Source of the DNA: Alitta virens
Lineage: Eukaryota; Annelida; Polychaeta; Phyllodocida; Nereididae
Direction: 5' to 3'
DNA length: 64,000 nt
NCBI GenBank assembly: GCA_932294295.1
Contig: OW028583.1
Coordinates: 3,049,501-3,113,500, forward strand
Positions 22,080-33,680 of this stretch are shown here, piece by piece. The notes under the pieces were generated by a model. The model was not told the DNA's origin. It ran no database searches and worked only from the letters and a program-made list of their open reading frames with translations. The first letter of the stretch is position 1. Every line of letters starts with the position of its first letter. Made by a program: the position numbers and the translations under genes.

Positions 22080-22546
22080 AACCAACTAAGAGTCGGTGAC
22101 TAACAACTCCAACAATACAGTACAACCATGAAATAATCTGCTATCCACTTCTATCCACTCAAATCCTCGTCTATCCACCCCTATCTCCTTCCATTCTCCC
22201 TATCCACGCTTTACATGTATACAAGGGTACCTCAGGGAGCTTCTCTAAGCCCTACAATGACACTCCAACCAATGGACGCATCCTAAGGTCCTTAATTGTG
22301 CTGCAGATTCTAAATTGACCTCTAATGAGCCACTAAGCTTGTTTGACCTTGAGCATGATGAGTCCGGATTTAGCTGTCATTCTTGTCAACAGGGCATTAA
22401 CATTGAGCTGGTTGGGACCATCAGTTGAGATTTGTGTGTTCGGAGCAACAATGTTATTCAGCATGTTCAGTAGAGGTTGGTACTGTAAATATGATATTTC
22501 ATACACTATCAGGTGGAATATTGGTGATGCAGTTATAATGGTCACT
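22080..22546. other. Unannotated sequence
   Basis: Short opposing open frames at 22333-22555 have no motifs. A CTATCCAC-type short tandem lies at 22140-22205. Confidence 0.3.
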
Positions 22547-22790
22547 TTAGGCTGACTGAAAAAAAATATTTATTTCCGATTTCCCACCGACCTGACTTCA
22601 CAAGGCTTGACCCAAATTTTTTTTTTAAGGCATCTGTCAAAAAATGGACGCTTGACACCCCCATTATTTGCTTTTGAACCTTGATTCTTAGGAGGAAAAA
22701 ACAACAAAAACTAAAAAAAATCTCCCCCGACCTACCAAACTTTTTTTAACAATTTAATCGAAAACTAACAATTGTTTTCAATCAGCCTTT
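22547..22790. mobile_element. MITE family C, copy 1
   Basis: Starts TTAGGCTGACTGAAAAAAAA and ends AATTGTTTTCAATCAGCCTT (inverted). Inner blocks TCCGATTTCCCACCGACC, GGCATCTGTCAAAAAATGGA and TGCTTTTGAACCTTGATTCT are shared with the copies below. Confidence 0.8.
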
Positions 22791-23161
22791 GTAACACAAT
22801 ACATACATAAAATTTCCAAGATGGTCCTATTATTAAAGTGATTATTACTATGATAACATGGTTGACATGACAACTTGGTAATTCCTCGTACATGTACAGT
22901 ATTTTCCTAAACCCAGATAAAATTATTTGCCGGAGAAAGTCCTCTCTTCTGTCTAAACAAATGGACATTCATTCCAGAGGAAACTTTGCGCTAATATTAT
23001 ATTATAAACACCATTTTGACCCGGCCGGTAAATGCGACCAGGGGTCAAAAGTCTGTGTCCCGGCATCTAATTAAGAAAATACAGAAAAGTATATTGTTAA
23101 TTAGATCATTTATAACTGTGGCAGGGTGGTTGTACCACAGTTGTAACAAAGAGAAAAAGTA
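22791..23161. other. Unannotated AT-rich sequence
   Basis: Only short open frames; nothing recognised. Confidence 0.3.
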
Positions 23162-23429
23162 CAGTATAGCGGACCCAGATTTATGACCATATTTAACGAG
23201 CCTCATTGCAAGGCCTATGACGTAAAAATGCTTGAAATCAATGTATGACGTCACAAACTAATGTAGTTATGATGGTGATTTCATCTTCACGGTAAAGACA
23301 GAGTTTATTTTACTTTTTCTACACCAAATTTAGTTTTGATTGTGCTAGAACTTCAAACTTTTGAAATATTTGATAAAATTCATTTTAATGCACGCCAAAT
23401 ATGGGCATAAATTTGGGTCCGCTATACTG
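23162..23429. mobile_element. Tc1/mariner-like MITE family A, full copy (268 bp)
   Basis: Left end CAGTATAGCGGACCCAGATT and right end (reverse complement) CAGTATAGCGGACCCAAATT. Similarity continues for about 35 bp. TA precedes the left end; the right flank is CA. CAGT ends next to TA are typical of Tc1-like elements. The interior is AT-rich with two TGACGT motifs and no transposase. Confidence 0.8.
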
Positions 23430-24014
23430 CACTAACCCTAACAAAGTGGTTGAAGTCTATCTGAGCATGCACATTGGTCACAATAACCCTGGGGTCTTTA
23501 ATCACACTAAACCCTTCCACCCCACCCCATGGCAGCACCCTGCTCAGCTCAGCTGTCTTTTGACAGATCAGAGGCCTCCACCCCAGTAGATCTCACCCCA
23601 GGGCAACATGGTCCACCCTTATTGAAGAACCCTGTCTTTTCATTGACAACTAGGACTAGGTCTTAGAGCAGCTCTGGCTGCAGAGCTCTTTAGTTATTTG
23701 CTGTAACTGTCGTTGTTGAATGCTGTAGCCGCTTGCTGTACATGTACTTAGCTAGTTGCTAGATTCATCAAAATCAAGCGCTACAAGCGAATACACTTTG
23801 CATGAGAATAGAAAGGTCACAATTGGTTTAAATTTACAAATATGAACTTTTTTTTTTTTTAACATATCAGTATATAGAAGCAACTACAGTTACATGGCAA
23901 GTTGGCCATCAGTTTGAGGAACAAGAAAATGGCAATATCACATTGACATTGTAGACCAGCAACAGTATTTAAATTCAGCCAGGATTTCCTTGGGGGGGGG
24001 GGGGGGGGGATTCC
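23430..24014. other. Unannotated sequence with a G-run
   Basis: Slightly GC-richer at 23480-23620. A G-run lies at 23992-24009. No gene is recognised. Confidence 0.3.
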
Positions 24015-24648
24015 CCAATAATACATATACATAGCTACCCCCCCCCACCCCTCCCCCAAATTCTAAACCCCATTGAAACGCCAATACTTCTAGAAAACCC
24101 CATTTTATGGTCTTAATTATGAGGTGATCTTGTCAACACACTGGGAAGATTGCAAATCCAACCAAAATCCAACCAAACACCAGTATCGACTCTTAAAAAT
24201 CAGTGAGGTGGTCTATCAGTAATCTCCCAATAATACATATACATAGCTACCACCCACCCCTCCCCCAAATTCTAACCCCCCCCCCCCCTCACTGAAACGT
24301 CAATATCTCTAGAAAAGCCCATTTTATGGTCTTAATTATGAGGTGGTCTTGTCAACACACTGGGAAGACTGCAAATCCAACCAAACACCAGTCTCGACTC
24401 AAAAAAAATCTCAACAGTGAGGTGGTCTATCAGTAATCTCCCAATAATACATATACATAGATACCTCCCACCCCTCCCCCAAATTCTAACCCCCCCCCCC
24501 CCCCCAACTGAAACGTCAATACCTCTAGAAAACCCCATTTTATGGTCTTAATTATGAGGTGGTCACGTCAACACATCGGGAAGACTGCAAATCAGTCTCA
24601 ACTCTCAAACAGTGAGGTGGTCTAGCAGTGGACCCCCACTGTAGTTGC
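24015..24648. repeat. Triplicated unit of about 213 bp
   Basis: CCAATAATACATATACATAG starts at 24015, 24227 and 24441. Each unit then has CCCCTCCCCCAAATTCTAA, a C-run, GAAACG.CAATA, AAAACCCCATTTTATGGTCT, TAATTATGAGGTGGTC, AACACA..GGGAAGA and CAGTGAGGTGGTCTA. The 17-bp satellite motif occurs twice per unit. C-runs vary in length between units. Confidence 0.9.
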
Positions 24649-25087
24649 CTATACTCCCGTGTTGTGCTACATATCATAAATATTGACCACTGAAACCCCT
24701 AGGGTTGGGGGGAGACCAGAAAAACACCGTATGAAATATAGCAATCCAATGCAAATGTGCCTGCTGAGGCTGTGATATGAATGTAATTGTTCTGTACTAT
24801 GTGTATGTGTCTGCATGATTATGGGTTTGTTTTTTGATTGATGCTTGTGGAGAAGTGGGCTACATATTATAGATATAATGGGAGAAATTGGAAGAAATGT
24901 GTCTGAAATACAAGGAATGATCTAACTCTCTTCAGAATAAAATAGAATAGAATATAATATAGTTCTAATATAATACTATTGAATCGAATAGTTCTAATAT
25001 AATATTGTCTTAATAAATCTCTAAGTTAGACCTTAAGATGGTAAACTTATTAAGCAACTGACATATAAAGGTAGGGTTAATATGATA
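24649..25087. other. Unannotated AT-rich sequence
   Basis: A short AATAGAATATAATATAG-type degenerate repeat lies at 24940-25010. Nothing else is recognised. Confidence 0.3.
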
Positions 25088-25186
25088 CATGTTCCGATAT
25101 TAGTTAACATGTTCCCATATTAGTTTACATGTTCCTATATTAGTTTACATGTTCCTATATTAGTTTACATGTTCCCATATTAGTGC
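25088..25186. repeat. Five tandem 20-bp units (CATGTTCCYATATTAGTTTA)
   Basis: Five head-to-tail units with few substitutions. No spacers of differing sequence, so it is not a CRISPR array. Confidence 0.92.
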
Positions 25187-26448
25187 ACGAAGCTACCATC
25201 CATCCCAAGATGATAATTTACTTGTCTTGCCATAGAAAATCATATACATATATTTGTTGTAAAAGTAAAATAACTCCTTTACCTCAATTTCAATATTACC
25301 CACACAATTAATATTCATAATTTATAACAGCTCATTTTCAAATAAAAGAAAACCAAAGAATAAGGTGAACCCCACATTTCTTACATAACTCAAAACCCTA
25401 GATCTCCTGACTTCTGAGTCTGTTATCTATCTGACCAGCTGAACACCCCTGAAACCCAAACTTACATCCCAAAGATAAGAGGAGGGCTCCTAAGCACTGA
25501 TTGGTACTGGCATCAGACATCCATCAGCACACTCTTTACACAGGAGATAGGCTATTGAGAGAAAACTTCAGAGAAGATATAGGCTATTGAGAGTGTAGGT
25601 AGCCTATTGAGTAGTTTGGCCATTGAGAGAGTAGGCAGGCTATTGAAAGAGGACATAGGCCATTGAAGCAGTTTGATTGAGCACTGTTTTGTAGTTGTTT
25701 CTAATGTTTATAAGAAGGGTATTTTTGAGTCGATGTTTTGGGTTTCGAGCGAGCAGATTCTTGAGTTGGAATGCTTTAGCATTTAGAGTGTCACATCTTG
25801 AACAATATAATTGTATTGATAACCGTTTACAAGCCGGGTCTAAAATAGTGATTTCAAAATATCTTATGCGTTATTTTAAATATCATATAATGATTAACCT
25901 TATATAAAAGTGGGTATCAATTAGATGCCTGGGCTGTTTCTAAATTAACAGAGGTCCAAGTTTCAAATTAAGCAAATATGTTTGAAGTCTCAAAAACAGA
26001 CCACACAATTTGAAAGCAGCATTAGCATTACACTGCTGACACACTGAAACAAACAGTTAATCCAACGTCAATCCAACGTTAATACCATGATACAACCGTA
26101 TTACAACGTCAGGCCAACGCTAAGCAAACGCTAACATCCAGCTGCTCACTGTACAAAAGCATGGAAAGTGCGGGTCTCACCACTGCTCCCTTGGTAATCC
26201 CTTGATTACATTTAAGCGGAGGTTTCTCCCAGTATTCTCGTTCATTTGTATTCATTACACTGGCGCAAATGAAGGGCAAATCTCCGCCATCAATTACATG
26301 CATGTCTGGAGGCCCCTTGTAGGGTTAAAGGGCTGCGGTATGCACAAGGGTGCATCTGTTTATGGAGGGGATTGCCTTGCTTAAGGACTATGTTGACATG
26401 TTGTTCTTGATATGTTGTTGTGAGAGGGCCTTGTTTGTTTGTTTGTTT
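25187..26448. other. Unannotated sequence with small tandem blocks
   Basis: Short degenerate tandems occur at 25550-25670 (GGCTATTGAGAG) and 26050-26135 (CCAACGTTAAT). Overlapping open frames at 26109-26384 lack motifs. Confidence 0.35.
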
Positions 26449-26661
26449 GTGCTAACTGAAAGTTTTTTTTTGTTTCTGATTTCCGACCAACCTGACTACA
26501 CAAGGCCCAACCTGAATTTTGTTTAAGGCATCTGACGAAAAATGGACATTTGACACCCAATTGTTTGCTTTTGAACCTTCATTTATAGGGGGGGGGGGGG
26601 GGGAAACATAACTTTTTTAAACAAAATAATGGAAAGAAAAAGTATTTTTCAGTCGACCTTG
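26449..26661. mobile_element. MITE family C, copy 2, inserted in a (GTTT)n run
   Basis: TGCTAACTGAAAG at the left and TTTTCAGTCGACCTT at the right, with the same inner blocks and a long G-run. GTTT repeats lie immediately on both sides, showing insertion into a microsatellite or expansion of its target. Confidence 0.75.
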
Positions 26662-27117
26662 TTTGTTTGTTTGTTTGTTTGTTTTTAATCCATAACATAA
26701 CATGTCCGCGATTATAAAGATTCATTTTCAGGTAGCCTAACATAGAAAATGTACTACAGTCAAAACAATCCGCGATTTAATGTTTTCCTGTCTAACAGCA
26801 AAGTGGTCCTAATTATGATACAAACTTCTACAAACATTTTGTGATGACCTTTTTCTCATGTTATATAATTTTTTCTACAAGGGTTAAGATCAGGATTGAG
26901 TCTAAAACGTAAAATTTGTACTTCTGTTTCATCATAGAACAAACTCTATTAACAGAGTTAATCCAAGCATAGCTTGAAGGCAATGAGTGTGCCCTCTCTA
27001 AGGGGCAAAAGGGCAGGGGGTTATACCCTTGTCAGTGTAACCTGGGGATTACCATTGATTGCAGGCGACACAGTGTCAAGTAGTAATTCTTTTACTATGA
27101 CTATGAATCACTCTAAA
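26662..27117. other. Unannotated AT-rich sequence
   Basis: Starts with a (GTTT)n run; otherwise nothing recognised. Confidence 0.3.
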
Positions 27118-27358
27118 TTAGGCCGACTGAAAAAAATTGTTTGTTTCCGATTATATTATATTTTTTTAAAGTAGGGTCGGTAGGAAGGGAATTTATTTTT
27201 ATTTTCAGTTTTTCCCCTAAGAATCAGGGTTCGAAAGCAAAAAATTGGGTGTCAAGTGTCAATTTTTTGACAGATGCCTTTAAAAAAATTCAGGTCGGGC
27301 CTTGTGAAGTCAGGTCGGTGGGAAATCGGAAACAAACAATTGTTTTTAATCAGCCTTA
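27118..27358. mobile_element. MITE family C, copy 3 (full, opposite orientation)
   Basis: TTAGGCCGACTGAAAAAAAT at the left and TTGTTTTTAATCAGCCTTA at the right, 241 bp. Internal blocks are reverse-complemented relative to copies 1 and 2. Confidence 0.8.
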
Positions 27359-27410
27359 CTTGATAGTGTCTAACAATTTTAGCCGAATTTAATTTATAAG
27401 CCTCAAATGC

Positions 27411-27600
27411 TATTGGGTCTGAAACTTAGTCAGCTTATGATCAGCTGCAATAATGAGATGATAAGGCTTTGAGTTCCCACCATGTCACAGATTTACCCCA
27501 AGGGTGTGATCTTTACTTGCCTCAGCATAGACACCGAGTGCAAGGCACCTTAAATTTAATTACTCATGCTACTGGCATCCAATTTGGATGTAGAGCTGTC
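27411..27600 (-). repeat. SINE S2 copy
   Basis: GGGTCTGAAACTTAGTCAGC, AATGAGATGATAAGGCTTTG, CCATGTCACAGATTTACCCC, CTTGCCTCAGCATAGACACC and TACTGGCATCCAATTTGGAT: tail, body and part of the head, in reverse. Confidence 0.78.
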
Positions 27601-28050
27601 ATGAATTATAGCCATCTAAAGTGAAAATTGTCTGAAAGCTAATTGGATGTTCAAATATTTTCAATTGCCTAGTGGAAGATAATGAAGTTACTGAACATTT
27701 TGTTGATATTTTGTTGTGTGTTGTATTAACATAACAAAACACTTCAACAAACTTTCTATGACTTCATTTTAATCTAATATTAGTAATATTACTGCAGACC
27801 ATTCTTTCATAGAAATTCTTTAAGCCATACATGATAAAAATCTACACGGAGTAACTACTTTTATCTCGCATAATCTTGTTTAATTTACATGAAAATTATA
27901 AGGATTCCTTTTTAAGCCTATTTTTATCTTAACTAGATTCATTTGATAGCTAGCTAATATGACTTTTTTTCCAAATCTTCTTCAACAGCATGTCTGATGG
28001 TAATTATAAGCTGACTCTTGTGAACTTGTTGGATTTACTGCCGTTGAGTG
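27601..28050. other. Unannotated AT-rich sequence
   Basis: No feature recognised. Confidence 0.3.
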
Positions 28051-28620
28051 GCCGAAAGGTACAGATATTTTATAATGATGGTACCAGATTCTGTTCTTAG
28101 CGGCTGTTACAATTTATACTGGTACCAGATTCTTCTTAGCAGCCGTTAAAATCTATGCTGGTACTGGATTACATTCTTAGCAGCTGCTAAAAATTATGCT
28201 GGTACCAGATAATGTTCTTAGCTGCTAAAATCTATGCTGGTCCCAGATTCTTCTTAGCAGCTGTTAAAATTTAGGCTGGTACCGGATTCTATTCTTAGCA
28301 GCTGTTAAAAGTTATGCTGGTACCGGATTATGTTCTTAGCAGCTGTTACAATTTATGCTGGTCCCAGATTTTTCTTAGCGGCTGTTAAAATCTACGCTGG
28401 TTCCGGATTACATTCTTAGCTGCTAAAATCTATCCTGGTCCCAGATTCTTCTCAGCAGCTGTTACAATTTATGCTGGTACCGGATATTATTCTTAGCAGC
28501 TGTTAAAAATTATGCTGGTACCGGATTCTTCCTAGCAGCGGTAAAACTTTTTCCTAGCAGCTGTTAAAAATCTTCCTAGCAGCTGTAAAAATTTATGCTG
28601 GTACCGGGTTCTGTTCTTTG
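28051..28620. repeat. Minisatellite, about 35-45-bp unit (TTCTTAGCAGCTGTTAAAAT..GCTGGTACCGGA)
   Basis: More than a dozen diverged units containing CTTAGCAGCTGTTAAAA, TTATGCTGGTACCGGATT. Two unit types alternate (GGTACCGG with TTATGTTCTTAGC, and GGTCCCAG with TTCTTCTTAGC), so the array probably grew as dimers. Confidence 0.9.
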
Positions 28621-29550
28621 CCTGCACACTCTTCATTTGAAGCTACATCTCAGCTGGAAGTCTTTAGAATGAGGTGATAAACTGAAGGTTCCTTCAAAAT
28701 CCTTGTTCTTAGTAGCCATGCTGAGGCAAGGAAAAGACCAATCATCTTGTACATTTCAACAAAATGTTTATACTTTAACATTGGCAAGGTGAGCTTGTCA
28801 ATATCCCTACATGTGCCATTAAATACATTAATAATTTTCTCAACTAAATTACTAGATTTATCAATGGCTCTTAATATTGAAGAGTGATGACAACAGCAAT
28901 TGTTTAGACCAAACACATAACCCAATATCATTGTTTATTAAAAGGCTTTTATCACGAAGCATGTCATGCTCACAATCATGGCATGCTATTTCCAAATCAT
29001 TCATTTACATGACATGTCATGCTCAGCCATCACTGAAAGAAGTCTATTTTTAGGTATTTTGGCTAATATTTAAATATTGAGCAATATAATATAAGTAGGG
29101 TATTTATAATATAATTCACAGAATTCATAAAAATATATCAGGAAAGGATTCATATGAATATATCTATAAGCACCTTTTTTATGTAAAAAAAATATATAAA
29201 TTATTAAATTCCCTGACCGTGCACCAGATAGTAAAAAAACCTATAAAAAATTATATATGAAACCAATTGCAGAGAAATATATTTAAAATTCGTATTACTG
29301 AAAATACCAAGAAACCGAAATAAACAATATTCAAGTTTCAAAGCGGCTCCTCAAAAATCAGGTAAAGAAAAGTCAAAATAAAATAAAGTTCTCCAGTTCA
29401 ACTCCCAGATAATAATTAGGGGAGAGACTTACCGCAATAACTTTACACTGCAAAATACAACAGCAGAGCATTAATAATTTATTGTCAAGATTATTATTCA
29501 TTACCACTTGTTATCATTCATTAATGCTTAGAGAAGCTACCCAGTATGGT
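28621..29550. other. Unannotated AT-rich sequence
   Basis: Part of 28630-28745 has SINE-like wording (AGCTACATCTCAGCTGGAAG, CATGCTGAGGCAAGGAAAAG). A 93-codon minus frame at 28650-28931 has no motif. Confidence 0.35.
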
Positions 29551-29868
29551 GGATTTTCACAGAAGGGTTTTCTATATTTCCACCAGGTGGCTTTGACAGA
29601 GTACTGCAATTATATTGGCTGAAAAAGTTCCCGCCCTTGACTGTGATTGGCTGAAGCAAAGTGCATCCTAGCAGCAGTATTTTTAGTGCATTTTGATGTA
29701 TATTTGACATCTTGTCATTCAATTGATTTCTGTTATTTCGCTGAGTAATTAATATTCATTGAATAAGTCAGTTATGATCCTCTATGTCTGAAAAGCAAAA
29801 TGAGTAATAGGAGGAGAGAATAGACTAATGTTATTGAATTCAGGGCTGCTCAGCGAAAAGACTATTTG
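29551..29868 (+). repeat. Dispersed repeat E, copy A
   Basis: Plus-strand copy with both ATTGG boxes, TTCCCGCC between them, ATGTCTGAAAAG followed soon by a stop, and the end GGCTGCTCAGCGAAAAGACT. No terminal inverted repeat is visible, so the mode of dispersal is unclear. Confidence 0.8.
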
Positions 29869-29959
29869 GTAGTGGGTAACCCCACAAGCAATAATGTGTC
29901 ACACAAGCATAGATTATATCTATCGTGCAGCCAGACAGACAATCAACATGTACATTTGT

Positions 29960-30305
29960 AGGGTTGTCATTGATATCAATTTTTCATTGGATATCAATGT
30001 TCCACTTTCGCTATTGCAATATCGCAAAATTTCACAAATTTTGTATTATCAGCATTCGCAGTTAGAAATAGAACCATTAGTCACAGGAATATATCTCCCG
30101 AGTCATTGTGAAACCATTTACCTTTTAATGTAATAACTACTAAGCCAATTTGTTAGGCAATCAGTTCGCAATTTGGGTTGGGGGGCTGTGTAGTTAAGTG
30201 CTCATCATGGCACAAATGTACAATTATAAAGGATAGACAAAAAATCGAAACATGGATTTTGTCGATTGTTCGATGTTGATATCAGTATTTTCTCGATATA
30301 TATAC
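29960..30305. mobile_element. TIR element family G, copy 2 (right end degraded)
   Basis: AGGGTTGTCATTGATATCAA at the left. The internal block (ATTTTGTATTATCAGCATTC, GTGAAACCATTTACC, CTGTGTAGTTAAGTGCTCAT) is nearly identical to 5158-5350. The right terminus has decayed. Confidence 0.7.
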
Positions 30306-31034
30306 ATTTGATTTATCGCTTCCCTGTTTTCAGAATCATGTCAACCGAAAACTGATTAATGACGAGCTCACTTTTAACGAAAGTCTCGCTAGTTCTAGTT
30401 TTAAATAGTCTATAACATAATGCATGTATTTTATTGAATTTACCAACTTCGTATTGATAAACATTCATTGATAAACACGAATGGCCACCGTGGAAATATA
30501 TGTAAATATATAGAAAACTATATATGGTGATATTTAGAAAAATTTAAAAAAAGGTCACATTTTATTAATGTAGCATTGCATTAATACTTCGTGTGGGTTT
30601 TATCAAATAATCGATTATTAATCGACAATCGGTTTCCAAACGTTCCGATTAATCGACTGCAGAATTGAACCGATTCCTAGCTCTAGTATTTATGAGAAAC
30701 TCTATTGAGTACATGAGTGGACCCTAAGCAAGCCCAGTGCAGTGGCAGCAATGATCAGTCTATTATAGGGTGTGAAGAGACCATAACAAGATCTATCAGT
30801 TGAATGCCTCGCTGACTCCTCATGTCCTGATGTTCTGGGAGGTTGTGTCCCCAGCATTAATTTCGGTTGCTAGGCACCCAGATGCACTCAACAGAAAGGG
30901 GTGAGACAGTGAGTCTCTCTAACTCAAGGGTTAGTGTGCTTCAGATAATTGGTAGTGTTAAGTTTTGACATTAGACATTGTTAGATATGGGGGTTGGCAC
31001 AGGGAGCAAAATGATTTACAATAGAAAATGATTC
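30306..31034. other. Unannotated sequence
   Basis: Contains ATCGATTATTAATCGACAAT-type inverted motifs at 30605-30670. Nothing else is recognised. Confidence 0.3.
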
Positions 31035-31210
31035 AGACTCAGACTCAGATTTTTTTATTTCTTTGCTCAAAAAAATAAAAGGAAAATAATTGAAATACCT
31101 TTAAAAAAATAATCTTTCTATTGTATAAGTACTAACATGTAGAAAAAGACAACCATGAACATTGTAAAGGACCAGTTATATACTACAATAAAAAATTAAA
31201 AGACAGTGAA
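31035..31210 (-). repeat. Possible retroelement 3' tail ending in a GACTCA repeat
   Basis: CAGACTCAGACTCAGA followed by T-rich and A-rich sequence looks like a minus-strand non-LTR 3' end with a short hexamer tail, similar in layout to the LINE tail at 15863. No coding part is attached. Confidence 0.25.
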
Positions 31211-31219
31211 GTTTACAAG

Positions 31220-32178
31220 ATACTGACTGACTGACTGACTGGCTGACTGGCTGAGTGACTGACTGGGCTACTTACTAACTAACCAACTACTAATCATGCT
31301 AATTGAATGAATGAATGAATCTATCTATCTAATCTACCAATCTATCTATCTATCTATCGCTCGATCGACCGATCCCCCATAAATCTATCTATCTATCTGT
31401 CTGTCTATCTATACATCTATCTACCTACCTACCTATCTATCTATCTTCTAACCTACCTACCTATATATCTATATATATATATCTACCTATCTACCTACCT
31501 ACCAATCTATCTATCTATCTATCGCTCGATCGACCGATCCCCCATAAATCTATCTATCTATCTGTCTGTCTATCTATACATCTATCTACCTACCTACCTA
31601 TCTATCTATCTTCTAACCTACCTACCTATATATCTATATATATATCTACCTACCTACCTACCTACCTACCTATCTACCTACCTACCTACCTATTTACCTA
31701 TCTATCTATCTTCTAACCTACCTACCTATATATCTATATATATATATCTATCTATCTACCTACCTACCTACCTATTTACCTATCTACCTACCTACCTACC
31801 TACCTATCTATCTATCTTCTAACCTACCTACCTATATATCTATATATACATATCTATCTATCTACCTACCTACCTACCTATCTACCTACCTACCTACCTA
31901 TTTACCTATCTACCTACCTACCTACCTACCTATATATCTATATATATATATATATATATATCTATCTACCTACCTACCTACCTATTTACCTATCTACCTA
32001 CCTACCTACCTACCTATCTATCTATCTTCTAACCTACCTACCTATATATCTATATATACATATCTATCTATCTACCTACCTACCTACCTATCTACCTACC
32101 TACCTACCTATTTACCTATCTACCTACCTACCTACCTATTTACCTATCTACCTACCTACCTACCTATCTATCTATCTA
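31220..32178. repeat. Large (CTAT)n/(CTAC)n array with higher-order units
   Basis: Begins with a short ACTG run, then nearly 900 bp of CTAT, CTAC, CTGT and TATA units. A block with GCTCGATCGACCGATCCCCC recurs at about 31358 and 31522. A TTCTAACCTACCTACC + TATATATCTATATATA module recurs at least five times, showing duplication of blocks of about 100-180 bp rather than simple slippage alone. Confidence 0.95.
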
Positions 32179-33141
32179 CCCAACAAGCAATAACACTAGT
32201 CTGACCCTGCACTCAGACAGCTGGCTGACGTCACACAGAGACACACTGTCAACACGTACCTTGAGCAGTGTAGCAGTGCAGAAGATGTCGTGCAAATGCA
32301 GCAGCTTATTATGTACTGAGTCACAGCAGAACTCTCTTGATCAACTGAATGCACTGCCACAGGGTGACATTTGATTAGTGAGGAGAGGGTTCCAGGGGGG
32401 GAGAGGGGGGTCAAAGGCATTCTAAGCCATCAATATTACCCCCCTAGAAGGTATCTGTATAGGGTTGCAAGATGAAAGGGTGCGATAGATATAATAACGT
32501 GAAATTTTAATGACATCATAAATAGATTTGCTCTGAATTCTGTAGACATGATATGGGTTGATGTCTTGGTAATAATTAATAAATGTATTTATATGGAATC
32601 TATAAAAGATTGTTTATGGCAGGTGTTTAACTGACCATAATGATGTATTACAACTGAAATAGTGTACATGTCTAAAAAAAGGAAATAAACCGACTTTGCA
32701 TGCTTATTTTATTGTTGAAAATAATTCATAAGAGACAATTTTATCATTATTACTATCAAATCATCACTTTGAGACCACCAATTTTGACTTCAATTCGTAG
32801 CTATTAACACTCACCTCGCTCATAAGACCACTTCACTATTACGACCATTGAATTTCAAAATAAATATTCTACACAGAACAGTACTCTTAATGGTATTTCT
32901 GCGTATTAAATCAAATTGAAATCCAGAGCTTCTAGAAATGTTTTTCAGTGTTGCGAGGGGCGCGGAGGTCATATTTGCCTTTTATCATTGCTGATGGGAG
33001 CTTTGACAGGATTTTTCTATTTTCAGAACTCTTTGCTCTTTCACACATTGTAGCCTTTTTAGCAAGAGAAAACTTGTTCTTTGATCTTTTCCTGTGATTT
33101 GTGAGTCTCCACCTCACAAAAATTACCTTTGTCATTTGACT
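32179..33141. other. Unannotated sequence with a pogo-like terminal motif
   Basis: At 32814-32850 ACCTCGCTCATAAGACCACT, then CACTATTACGACCATTG, is related to the complement of the 17-bp satellite motif. Open frames at 32196-32420 and 32932-33135 (minus) carry no domain. Confidence 0.35.
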
Positions 33142-33182
33142 TGTCTGTCAGTCTGTCAGTCTGTTAGTCTGTCAGTCTGTCA
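33142..33182. repeat. (GTCTGTCA)n short array
   Basis: Five units of GTCAGTCT with one substitution. Confidence 0.9.
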
Positions 33183-33264
33183 ACAAAATTCTTCAAAGAG
33201 AATTAAACGCATCTGACTGTCAATCAAAAATGTTCTATAAATAGCCCAATGAAAATATCACGGA

Positions 33265-33352
33265 TTCTATCTATCCATCTATCTATCTATCTATTCCATC
33301 TATCTATCTATCTTTCTTTTTTTCTTCTTTCTTTCTTTCTTTCTGTCGTTCT
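33265..33352. repeat. (CTAT)n then (CTTT)n microsatellite
   Basis: CTAT tetramers passing into CTTT. A SINE S2 copy starts about 30 bp further on. Confidence 0.9.
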
Positions 33353-33378
33353 TTGTCTATTTCTAATTTTCTACTAGG

Positions 33379-33530
33379 TCCAAAGCTCAGTAAGCTTATA
33401 TGACCAGTTGCCAGAGGCAGACGTAATGATGAGATAAGGCTTGGAGTTCACACCATGCTGCATATTTACATTATGGTTGGGGTGTGGGGGTCCTTTATTT
33501 GCCTCAGTATAAACACCAAGTTGTTAAACA
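33379..33530 (-). repeat. SINE S2 copy, 5' truncated
   Basis: GTCCAAAGCTCAGTAAGCTT, ATATGACCAGTTGCCAGAGG, CAGACGTAATGATGAGATAA, TTGCCTCAGTATAAACACC. Tail and body only. Confidence 0.75.
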
Positions 33531-33539
33531 TTTTTTAGA

Positions 33540-33680
33540 ACCCCACTCCACTCCACTCCACTCCACTCCACTCCACTCCACTCCACCTCTCCTCTCCTCT
33601 CCTCTCCTCTCCTCTCCTCTCCTCTCCTCTCCTCTCCTCTCCTCTCCTCTCCTCTCCTCTCCTCTCCTCTCCTCTCCTCA
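33540..33680. repeat. (CTCCA)n then (CCTCT)n pentanucleotide array
   Basis: About eight CTCCA units change abruptly to about nineteen CTCCT units. The strand is a pure pyrimidine run at the right part and could adopt triplex structure. Confidence 0.95.

Noticed and set aside
25088..25186. CRISPR-like regular repeat
   Set aside because: Units are directly adjacent with no spacers, in a eukaryotic genome. The same applies to the 40-bp units at 38201-38365.
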